A stretch of DNA of 64,000 nt from Streptomyces sp. WM6386 (GTDB lineage Bacteria > Actinomycetota > Actinomycetes > Streptomycetales > Streptomycetaceae), in the NCBI RefSeq assembly GCF_000972385.1, contig NZ_JXTE01000052.1, forward strand, positions 1 through 64,000. The letters run 5' to 3'. This document shows, piece by piece, positions 57,601 to 64,000 of this stretch. A program made the translations under genes and the position numbers. The notes beneath the pieces were generated by a model, which ran no database searches, was not told where the DNA came from, and saw only the letters and a list, made by a program, of their open reading frames with translations. Position 1 is the stretch's first letter, and each line of letters starts with the position of its first letter.

Positions 57601-58158
57601 GTGGTGGTTCCCGTGTCCTTCGCTCCGTCTCCCCCGCCCTTCTCCCCCCTTGCTCCGCGCCCGCCGGGCACCGACGCTCCCGCGACGTGCGAGGTGCCGC
57701 ACTTCGCTCCCGTGCGGGTGCGCGGCGGGCGGCATCAACTGGCCAGGCTCGTACGGCACCGCAGGCGGGCCGTGGCAGCGGGCCTGGCCGTCACCGCGGC
57801 CGCGCTGGTGGCCGTCGGTCCGGGCGACGCCGACGGGGGGCGCGGGCATCCCGTGGTCGAGCCGGTGCGGGAGCGTCACGCCGTGGAGATGGTGACGGCA
57901 CCGGTGCGGATCGCCGACGGTGCCACGGTGCTGCTGTTGCGGCCCGGTGACCGGGTGGACGTGATCGCCGCCGGGACGACGGCGACAGGAGGCGACGCCC
58001 AGGTGCTCGCGCGCGGGGCGCGGGTGAAGAAGGTGCCGGAGCCTCTGGAGGGTGCCACGGAGAGCGGGGCGCTGGTCGTGCTCTCGGTGCCGCGTCCGAT
58101 CGCGGTGCGTCTCGCGGGCGCGAGCGCCACGGCACGGCTGGCGGTGACACTGTGCTGA
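57601..58158 (+). CDS. SAF-domain protein, RcpC/CpaB-like
   Basis: A 185-residue protein with a Pro-rich N-terminus, a basic stretch (RLVRHRRRAVA), one membrane segment (about 58-76) and an extracytoplasmic SAF/RcpC-like domain: VTAPVRIADGATVLLLRPGDRVDVIAA (about 95-122), VLARGARVKKVPEP and ALVVLSVPRPIAVRLAGASATARLAVTLC. SAF domains bind sugars or pilus components; CpaB/RcpC guide Flp pilus assembly. A full tad cluster is not adjacent, so pilus function is not established. Start ambiguous between GTG at 57601 and GTG at 57613. 138 bp upstream of mscL on the same strand. Confidence 0.75.
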   Translation: MVVPVSFAPSPPPFSPLAPRPPGTDAPATCEVPHFAPVRVRGGRHQLARLVRHRRRAVAAGLAVTAAALVAVGPGDADGGRGHPVVEPVRERHAVEMVTAPVRIADGATVLLLRPGDRVDVIAAGTTATGGDAQVLARGARVKKVPEPLEGATESGALVVLSVPRPIAVRLAGASATARLAVTLC

Positions 58159-58296
58159 GCTGTGCGGTCCGTCTGTTGCGCGGATTACTGTCAAGGCCCT
58201 CGTTCGAGCTACCCAATTGGACAGGGTCGCCTCGCGTTGACGTAGGTTGCGGAGCTGTTTGTTCCACAACCTGTGCGCGCGAGGAGAGTCCCCTAG

Positions 58297-58770
58297 GTGA
58301 GCGAGAAGAAGCCGAGCGTCTGGGAGGGCTTCAAGGCCTTCCTGATGCGCGGGAACGTCGTCGATCTGGCAGTAGCGGTGGTCATCGGCGCCGCCTTCAC
58401 CAACGTCGTCAACTCGGTGGTGAAAGGCGTGATCAACCCGCTGGTCGGGGCGATCGGCACCAAGAACCTCGACAGCTACAGCTCGTGTCTGAAGGACCCG
58501 TGCAAGGTGTCGGCGGACGGTACCGTGCTGAGCGGCATCCCGATCAGATGGGGCACCGTGCTCGGCGCGACGCTCAGCTTCGTGATCACCGCGGCGGTCG
58601 TCTACTTCCTGATGGTTCTGCCGATGTCGAAGTACCTGGCTCGGATGGAGGCCCGCCGGAAGGCGAAGGAGGGCACGCACGAGGTCATCGAGGTGACCGA
58701 GCTGGAGGTCCTCAAGGAGATCCGCGACGCGCTGGTCGCGCAGCGGGGGTCCGGGCACGACGAGCGGTAA
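58297..58770 (+). CDS. mscL: Large-conductance mechanosensitive channel MscL
   Basis: The 157-residue channel opens under membrane tension, releasing solutes in hypo-osmotic shock. Features: N-terminal amphipathic helix WEGFKAFLMRGNVVDLAVAVVIGAAFTNVVNSVVKGVINPLVGA (in segments, TM1 with the glycine gate), the periplasmic loop, TM2 (LSFVITAAVVYFLMVLP), and a C-terminal helix bundle (LEVLKEIRDALVAQ). The periplasmic loop has two Cys (SSCLKDPCKVS), unusual for MscL, that could form a disulfide. GTG start at 58297 with GAGGAG 10 nt upstream. Confidence 0.95.
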   Translation: MSEKKPSVWEGFKAFLMRGNVVDLAVAVVIGAAFTNVVNSVVKGVINPLVGAIGTKNLDSYSSCLKDPCKVSADGTVLSGIPIRWGTVLGATLSFVITAAVVYFLMVLPMSKYLARMEARRKAKEGTHEVIEVTELEVLKEIRDALVAQRGSGHDER

Positions 58771-58813
58771 CGGCCACGCCTCGCCTCCTCTGCGCGGCGG
58801 CCGTGCGGCGCGG

Positions 58814-58990
58814 TCAGAGGTGGTGGGGCGGCTTCTCGTCGAGGAAGCGCTTCAGGTCGGCCGCGCTGTCGGCGCCGGGTCGCTCGCCCCAGCCGCGGTC
58901 CGTGTCGTCCGAGGACTGCTGGTCCAGCGGGTCGTCGAAGATCAGCGACGGCTTCGGGGCGCGCGGCTCGCGGTCGGGGGCGGTGCTCAT
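58814..58990 (-). CDS. Small conserved hypothetical protein
   Basis: A 58-residue hydrophilic protein, MSTAPDREPRAPKPSL followed by IFDDPLDQQSSDDTDRGWG and ADLKRFLDEKPPHHL. It is acidic in the middle, has no membrane segment, and looks like a short disordered protein ending in a helix. The reading frame continues upstream to 59350 without a stop but only the part from ATG 58990 reads like a protein. I recall similar sequences across Streptomyces but no function. Convergent with mscL, divergent from ltrA. Confidence 0.65.
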   Translation of the reverse strand: MSTAPDREPRAPKPSLIFDDPLDQQSSDDTDRGWGERPGADSAADLKRFLDEKPPHHL

Positions 58991-59159
58991 GCGTCCAGGG
59001 TACGGCCCCGGGGGCGACGACCGTCCTGGTCGTTCCCGGCGGCAGTCATGGTCCGCGCCTTCCGTACCGCCTCGTCGTACGGATGAAAGCCTTGGGACCC
59101 GCACACGTTTGCGAATCCGTCGCAAGACGTTCTGGCCCGTATCTGCTGTGCTTGGACTC

Positions 59160-60365
59160 ATGACGTCCAGTTCGACTCCCTCCCCGGCGCCCTTGGGCAG
59201 GCTCACCGCCCGCGGCCGCGAGGAGGCCCACCGGGTCGCCTCGCCCCTGGAACTCTTCTTCGACCTGTGTTTCGTCGTGGCCATCGCCCAGGCGGGCGTG
59301 CAACTCGTGCACTCCGTGGCCGAGTCGCACGCGGGCGAAGGGATCCTCAACTATGCGATGGTCTTCTTCGCCATCTGGTGGGCCTGGATGAACTTCTCCT
59401 GGTTCGCCTCGGCGTACGACAACGACGACGTCCTCTACCGGGTCGTCACCCTGGTCCAGATCGCCGGCGTGCTGGTGCTCGCGGCCGGGGTCTCCAAGGC
59501 GTTCGAGGACCATGACTTCCTGGTCGTCTGGCTGGGCTACGTGATCATGCGGCTCGCCATGTCGACGCAGTGGCTGCGCGTGGCGAGATCGAGCGAGGGC
59601 CCGGAGAGAACGACGGCCCTGCGCTACGCAGGCGGCGTGCTGCTCTGCCTCGTCGGCTGGCTGGGGCTGCTGATCCTGCCCGAGGGCGGGCGGCCCTGGG
59701 TGTTCCTGGTGATGGCGGTCCTCGAGATGTGCGTGCCGCGGTACGCGGAGAAGGGCTTCCCCACGTCCTGGCATCCGCACCACATCTCCGAGCGCTACGG
59801 CCTGTTCACGATCATCGTGCTCGGCGAGACGATCGCCGCGGCCACCGTCGCCGTGAAGTCGGGCGTGGACGAGAACGACGCGCTCGGTGAACTGCTGCCG
59901 ATCGCCGCGGGTGGGCTGCTGATCATCTTCTCCGCGTGGTGGATCTACTTCGTCGTGCCGATCCACGGCCATCTGCGCTCCAACAAGCAGGCCTTCCTGT
60001 GGGGTTACGGCCACTACCTGATCTTCGCCTCGGCGGCCGCGGTCGGCGCCGGCCTGGAGGTGGCCGTCGAGCAGGCGGTGGGCAAGGCGCATATCTCCAC
60101 GCTGGCCGCGTCGGCCGCCGTGACCCTGCCGACCGCGCTCTACCTGCTCACCGTCTGGGCCCTGCACTCGCGTCACTTCAAGGTGGGCATCGCCCAGCAA
60201 CTGGTACTGCCGACCACGGCGTTCCTCGTGATCCTCTGCACGTTTTTGGGTGACTGGGCCGTGCTCACGTCGGGCATCGTCTCGGCGCTCGCGGTGGCGA
60301 CCGGGGTGACGCTGACGGCGCGCATGGCGACCCGGGAGAGGAAAGAGGCGACCCCGGTCGTGTGA
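59160..60365 (+). CDS. Low-temperature-requirement A (LtrA) family membrane protein
   Basis: The 401-residue protein has about ten hydrophobic helices and the LtrA family marks VASPLELFFDLCFVVAIAQ (the LFFDLxFV motif near residue 32), HISERYGLFTIIVLGETIAA (ERYGLFTIIVLGE, near residue 215) and YGHYLIFASAA. The family name comes from Listeria growth at low temperature; the activity is unknown, perhaps ion or lipid-related. ATG at 59160. Confidence 0.9.
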   Translation: MTSSSTPSPAPLGRLTARGREEAHRVASPLELFFDLCFVVAIAQAGVQLVHSVAESHAGEGILNYAMVFFAIWWAWMNFSWFASAYDNDDVLYRVVTLVQIAGVLVLAAGVSKAFEDHDFLVVWLGYVIMRLAMSTQWLRVARSSEGPERTTALRYAGGVLLCLVGWLGLLILPEGGRPWVFLVMAVLEMCVPRYAEKGFPTSWHPHHISERYGLFTIIVLGETIAAATVAVKSGVDENDALGELLPIAAGGLLIIFSAWWIYFVVPIHGHLRSNKQAFLWGYGHYLIFASAAAVGAGLEVAVEQAVGKAHISTLAASAAVTLPTALYLLTVWALHSRHFKVGIAQQLVLPTTAFLVILCTFLGDWAVLTSGIVSALAVATGVTLTARMATRERKEATPVV

Positions 60366-60405
60366 CGTCCTGGGACGGCGCCGGTGCCTGGACGAGACTG
60401 GTCCC

Positions 60406-61434
60406 ATGACAGTTGACGCTCTGACCGACGTCACCGGCGTGCGCGTGGGACACGCGACGCGCGTCGGCGACGGTTGGCTCACCGGTACCACCGTCGTGCT
60501 CGCCCCTGAGGGCGGTGCCGTCGCCGCCGTGGATGTGCGCGGCGGCGGACCCGGCACCAAGGAGACCGACGCCCTCGACCCGCGCAATGTCGTGCAGAAG
60601 GTCGAGGCGATCGTGCTGACCGGCGGCAGCGCGTACGGGCTCGACGCCGCGTCCGGCGTGATGGCATGGCTGGAGGAGCAGGGGCGCGGAGTGCCTGTCG
60701 GGGTGGATCCGGCGCACGTCGTTCCCGTCGTACCCGCCGCCTGCGTCTTCGACCTGGCGCGGGGTGGTGACTTCCGGGCCCGGCCCGATGCGGCCACGGG
60801 CCGGGCCGCGGTCGAGGCGGCCGCGGCGAGCGCGGTCGGTGCGGTGGTGCGGGAAGGGAGCGTGGGCGCGGGTACCGGCGCCGTGGTCGGGGCGATGAAA
60901 GGCGGAGTGGGTACCGCGAGCACCGTTCTCGACTCGGGGATCACGGTCGCCGCGCTGGTGGTGGCCAACGCCGCGGGCTCCGTGGTGGAGCCCGGAAAAG
61001 GCCTCCTGTACGGGGAGTTGCTCCAGGGGCGCGTCGACCCTCCGGAGCCGCGCGTCCACGAGGCCGCGCGCCGGCGCCTCGCGGAGACCGCGGCGGAGAA
61101 CGCGGCGCCTCTGCTGAACACCACGCTCGCCGTTGTCGCCACCGACGCGCAACTGTCCAAGGCGCAGGCGCAGAAGCTCGCCGGAACGGCGCACGACGGC
61201 ATCGCCCGCGCCGTGCGACCCGTGCACCTCCTCCACGACGGCGACACGGTGTTCACGCTGGCGACGGGACAGCGCGCGCTCGACGCCGAGCACCCGCTCG
61301 CGCTCAACCCGCTGCTCGAGGCCGGCGCCGACGTGGTGACGCGCGCGATCGTGCGGGCCGTGCGCGCGGCCGAGTCGGTGGACGGTCCGGGCGGGGTGTG
61401 GCCGTCGTACGGGGAGTTGTACGGGGGGCGGTGA
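60406..61434 (+). CDS. P1-family peptidase (DmpA/NylC-like, autoprocessed)
   Basis: The 342-residue protein is an Ntn-like aminopeptidase/hydrolase of the P1 (S58) family. It has GGGPGTKETDALDP, IVLTGGSAYGLDAASGVMAWLEE, and the autocleavage region LLNTTLAVVATDAQL, where cleavage between Asn238 and Thr239 would create the new N-terminal Thr nucleophile, as in nylon hydrolase NylC. DmpA uses Ser; the Asn-Thr form resembles NylC. No signal peptide. ATG at 60406, 40 bp after ltrA. Confidence 0.88.
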   Translation: MTVDALTDVTGVRVGHATRVGDGWLTGTTVVLAPEGGAVAAVDVRGGGPGTKETDALDPRNVVQKVEAIVLTGGSAYGLDAASGVMAWLEEQGRGVPVGVDPAHVVPVVPAACVFDLARGGDFRARPDAATGRAAVEAAAASAVGAVVREGSVGAGTGAVVGAMKGGVGTASTVLDSGITVAALVVANAAGSVVEPGKGLLYGELLQGRVDPPEPRVHEAARRRLAETAAENAAPLLNTTLAVVATDAQLSKAQAQKLAGTAHDGIARAVRPVHLLHDGDTVFTLATGQRALDAEHPLALNPLLEAGADVVTRAIVRAVRAAESVDGPGGVWPSYGELYGGR

Positions 61435-61905
61435 CGGGGCTCCGCCGACCGCATCGGGTCCGGAGCCGGTGGTGAACTGCTGGGCGCGGGGGCGGAACAC
61501 GGCATGCCGTGCAGGACGGCGCCGTCGAGCGCCGCGGCGGCCGCCGCGGCCACGCCCACGGCGTCCATCGGGCGGTCCATGTCGGGCTGCGGCACCGAAG
61601 AGCGCCGAGGGCGGCCGCGACGCCGTGCGAGGGCCTCATGCTCGGCGCTGTCGGGGTCGTACGCCTCGGGGGGCGACCCGCGCCTGCGGGTGCGCGGCCG
61701 CCCCACCCGTCCGGGGCAGCCGCCGCGGCGCGCTCGGCTCCGGCACCCGCAGGCCCGCGTGTGGCGCGTTTCGTACGGACGATTGTCCCGGTTGTGTCAC
61801 GTGATGGCGTTCACGGCTGCCGGAGGGAACCCGACCGGTCATGGATTCGCTCTTTCTCCACGCATGGGAGCGGATCACGCACATCACACGAACCTGGAGA
61901 ATCTC
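61435..61905. other. Intergenic region, no confident gene
   Basis: A minus-strand frame near 61440-61706 has strong G/C third-position bias and could encode MGRPRTRRRGSPPEAYDPDS and following Ala-rich sequence (PMDAVGVAAAAAAALDGA), but its end is undefined because it runs on antisense to the P1 peptidase gene. The plus strand holds the promoter of the L,D-transpeptidase: a GGAG ribosome site lies just before 61906. Nothing else is recognised. Confidence 0.3.
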
Positions 61906-63126
61906 GTGACAACGCCGGACATATCAGCGCGGCGCGCATTCGGGGCCTGTGCCGTCCTGGCGGTCGGCGCCCTCACCCTCACCGCCTGCGGGGGCGGCGC
62001 AGATGCCGGGAAGGACGACGGCAAGGCGGGCGGGGACTCCGCCAAGACGTCCGAGGCGAAGATCGCCATATCGGCCAAGGACGGTTCGACGGGTGCGTCG
62101 ATCAACACGACGGGCGTGAAGGTCAGCGACGGCGAGCTGACCGACGTGAAGATGACCGTTGCGGGGACGGGGCAGTCGGTGCCCGGGTTCATCTCGGCGA
62201 ACGGCGGCAGTTGGACGCCGAAGGAGCAGTTGGAGCGCGGGACGAAGTACGAGATATCGGCGAGCGCGAAGGACTCCGACGGGCGGACCACCGCAGCCGA
62301 CGCGACCTTCACGACGGTCAGCAAGGCGAACAGCTTCATCGGGACGTACACACCGGACAACGGGACGACGGTGGGCGTCGGGATGCCGGTGTCGTTCACC
62401 TTCGACAAGGCGATCAGCGACAAGAAGGCCGTGCAGTCGCACATCACGGTCTCGTCCAGCAGCGGGCAGAAGGTCGTCGGGCACTGGTTCGGCTCGCAGC
62501 GGATCGACTTCCGGCCCGAGGAGTACTGGAAGGCCGGCTCCAAGGTCACGATGAAGATCGACCTGGACGGCGTCGAGGGCGCGAACGACGCCTTCGGGGT
62601 GCAGAAGAAGACCGTCACCTTCACGATCGGGCGGTCTCAGGTCTCCACGGTCGACGCCGACACCCAGACCATGACGGTCGTGCGCGACGGGAAGACCCTC
62701 AAGAAGGTGCCGATCTCGACGGGCGACGCGCAAAACACCACGTACAACGGCCAGATGGTGATCTCCGAGAAGTTCCAGAAGCTGCGCATGGACAGCCGGA
62801 CGGTCGGGCTCGCCAACGCCTACGACATCCCGGACGTGCCGCACGCGATGCGGCTGACGCAGTCGGGGACGTTCATCCACGGCAACTACTGGTACAACAA
62901 GGGCAACCCGCCCTTCGGCCGGCAGGGCACCAGTCACGGCTGCGTCGGACTGCAGGACGTCCAGGGCGGACAGGGCGACACGAACGCCAAGTGGTTCTAC
63001 GACAACTCCGTCGCCGGCGATGTCGTGATCGTCAAGAATTCCCCCGACAAGACGGTGTCGCCGGACAACGGGCTCAACGGCTGGAACATGTCGTGGACCG
63101 AGTGGGTCGCGGGAAGCGCCGGATGA
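61906..63126 (+). CDS. Lipoprotein L,D-transpeptidase (YkuD) with Ig-like domains
   Basis: A 406-residue cell-wall enzyme that makes 3-3 peptidoglycan crosslinks. The signal peptide ends in a lipobox LTAC followed by GGG, so it is a lipoprotein. Two Ig-like domains (about 45-135 and 140-245; e.g. FIGTYTPDNGTTVGVGMPVSFTFDKA) precede the YkuD catalytic domain (about 248-375), with the motif HGNYWYNKGNPPFG...TSHGCVGLQD; Cys346 is the nucleophile. GTG at 61906 (VTTPDISARRAFG) has GGAG 7 nt upstream; the longer frame from 61504 is not a signal. Same domain order as mycobacterial LdtMt2. Confidence 0.93.
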   Translation: MTTPDISARRAFGACAVLAVGALTLTACGGGADAGKDDGKAGGDSAKTSEAKIAISAKDGSTGASINTTGVKVSDGELTDVKMTVAGTGQSVPGFISANGGSWTPKEQLERGTKYEISASAKDSDGRTTAADATFTTVSKANSFIGTYTPDNGTTVGVGMPVSFTFDKAISDKKAVQSHITVSSSSGQKVVGHWFGSQRIDFRPEEYWKAGSKVTMKIDLDGVEGANDAFGVQKKTVTFTIGRSQVSTVDADTQTMTVVRDGKTLKKVPISTGDAQNTTYNGQMVISEKFQKLRMDSRTVGLANAYDIPDVPHAMRLTQSGTFIHGNYWYNKGNPPFGRQGTSHGCVGLQDVQGGQGDTNAKWFYDNSVAGDVVIVKNSPDKTVSPDNGLNGWNMSWTEWVAGSAG

Positions 63127-63371
63127 ACGCCCGCTGAGCGCCCGCTGAGCACCGGGGCGCACGCCGGCAGCGGTGCGCCGCCCGGGGCGCCATGACGCGG
63201 CAAGTGCCTTCTGACCGGCGGGTTTTGACGGACCTTCGGGTCGTGTGGGAACTTCTCACGCGGCCCGAGCGTTTTCTGTGCGCACGTTTTCTCGGTTCCC
63301 GGACATGATGTCCGACCGAGGGGCTACGGTATGCACCCACAAGGTGACATGCAGCAACGCCGGGAGAAACC

Positions 63372-64000
63372 TTGAGCGTTCCGTACGAGACAGCAGCGTA
63401 CGAGCCACGCGAGTCGCCCGAGTCTCCGGAGGAGCACCTCGCGCGACTCCTCGGCCGCGCGCTGAACTCCTTCGAGCTGCCCGACGAGACGATACGGCGA
63501 CTCGACTGCGCGCTCGCGCACGACAGCTCGCTGCACTCCGCGCACCACAGCGCGGGGCTGCACCGCGAGACGTACCGCCACACCTGGCTGCTCGCCGACG
63601 GCTCGGCACTCACCCTCTGGGAGCTGGTCCACAACACCGCGCCGGGCAGCGTCCCGCAGCACGAGGTGTACGTCGACGAGGAGGAGCTGCGCGCCGCCAC
63701 GGCACGGCTGCCGCTGCCGCCGGACGCACCGGACTTCGAGCTGCCGGTGACGGTGCAGCTGTCGCCGATCCCCGCGCCCCGGCACGCGTACGTGCCCGAC
63801 GACTCGGCGGATCACGCGCGCAGGCTCCTGCGCCGCGCGGAGAACCCGGACCAGCCGGGCACGGAGACGGCCTCGCTGCTGACGACGGCGTTCGCGCACC
63901 AGATCACGCAGGCTTTCGGACGGCCGTGCCGTGCGGGGCGGATCGGGCTGTGCTTCTCGCTCTACGAGCACGCGTTCCTGCTGCGCGACGGCAAAGAGAT
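63372..64000 (+). CDS. DUF6227-family protein, cut by the window end
   Basis: From a TTG at 63372, with GGGAG 5 nt before it, an open frame runs to the window edge (about 209 residues, no stop). It reads SVPYETAAYEPRESPESPEE, HLARLLGRALNSFELPDETIRRLD, with later SLHSAHHSAGLHRETYRHTW, LLADGSALTLWELVHNTAPG and SLLTTAFAHQITQAFGRPCR. I recall this as a Streptomyces-specific family (DUF6227) of unknown function. It is cytoplasmic and mixed alpha/beta. The C-terminus is missing. Confidence 0.8.
   Translation, partial: MSVPYETAAYEPRESPESPEEHLARLLGRALNSFELPDETIRRLDCALAHDSSLHSAHHSAGLHRETYRHTWLLADGSALTLWELVHNTAPGSVPQHEVYVDEEELRAATARLPLPPDAPDFELPVTVQLSPIPAPRHAYVPDDSADHARRLLRRAENPDQPGTETASLLTTAFAHQITQAFGRPCRAGRIGLCFSLYEHAFLLRDGKE

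Noticed and set aside
57601..58158. Flp/tad pilus locus because of the CpaB/RcpC-like SAF domain
   Set aside because: No cpaF, tadB/C, prepilin or peptidase genes lie nearby, so the SAF gene alone cannot be called a pilus gene.
59046..61706. 886-residue minus-strand open frame
   Set aside because: It is antisense to LtrA and P1 peptidase; only its first part (61440-61706) has coding-like bias, noted as an uncertain region.

Overview
The window is a piece of a very high-GC actinobacterial chromosome, almost certainly Streptomyces or a close relative. The grounds are codon use with G/C nearly always in third position, many GTG and TTG starts, 4-base start/stop overlaps, and Streptomyces marker families (an SsgA-like sporulation protein, SepX, conservon-type sensor kinase, DUF6227). 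No prophage, plasmid, CRISPR array, rRNA operon or intact insertion sequence was seen; one tRNA-Ala(CGC) is present.

Layout. 0.2-3.1 kb: an orphan NIT-type sensor kinase and a three-MHYT membrane sensor. 3.4-10.9 kb: a conserved backbone of ispE, rsmA, rpfB and tatD, then a zinc-ribbon protein, rsmI and divergent protein O-mannosyltransferase. 11-15.3 kb: a small secreted protein, two tandem paralogous penicillin-binding proteins and an SsgE-like protein. 15.5-19.1 kb: an ECF-type nickel/cobalt importer with a candidate Nur box, then ohrR-ohr. 19.2-24.7 kb: serine hydrolase, DUF1876 protein, TIR-domain membrane protein, EamA transporter, YbaK deacylase, isochorismatase and a frameshifted small membrane protein. 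24.7-31.5 kb: MMPL exporter with its TetR regulator and palindromic operators, divergent tricorn protease, and a small repeat protein. 31.6-35.7 kb: a Baeyer-Villiger monooxygenase / hydrolase / SDR cassette with a divergent MerR regulator. 35.7-42.9 kb: an MFS remnant, exonuclease III, a GNAT enzyme, a two-component system and a MacB-like ABC exporter. 43-49.3 kb: tRNA-Ala, then sepX, rimJ, mogA, moaC, glp/moeA and galU on the minus strand, and divergent 5-FTHF cyclo-ligase. 49.4-55.7 kb: penicillin acylase-like protein, K+/H+ antiporter and MFS transporter. 55.7-64 kb: a CIRCE-controlled Ruc-like zinc-ribbon chaperone, MTA phosphorylase, a TnpB remnant, a SAF-domain protein, mscL, LtrA, a P1 peptidase, a lipoprotein L,D-transpeptidase and a DUF6227 gene cut by the window end.

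Two themes stand out. Envelope and division functions recur (PBPs, SsgE, Rpf, Pmt, SepX with its gephyrin-like partner Glp, L,D-transpeptidase, MscL). Several units carry readable cis-regulatory signals: a CIRCE element before the FmdB/Ruc gene, a Nur-like box before the metal transporter, perfect inverted repeats between the TetR and MerR regulators and their divergent targets, and a 14-bp direct repeat before the ABC transporter of the two-component locus. The order tatD-rpfB-rsmA-ispE / rsmI-pmt and galU-glp-rimJ-sepX / FTHF ligase-ruc / mscL also matches a mycobacterial core region as I remember it, here split by about 28 kb of Streptomyces-type accessory genes.
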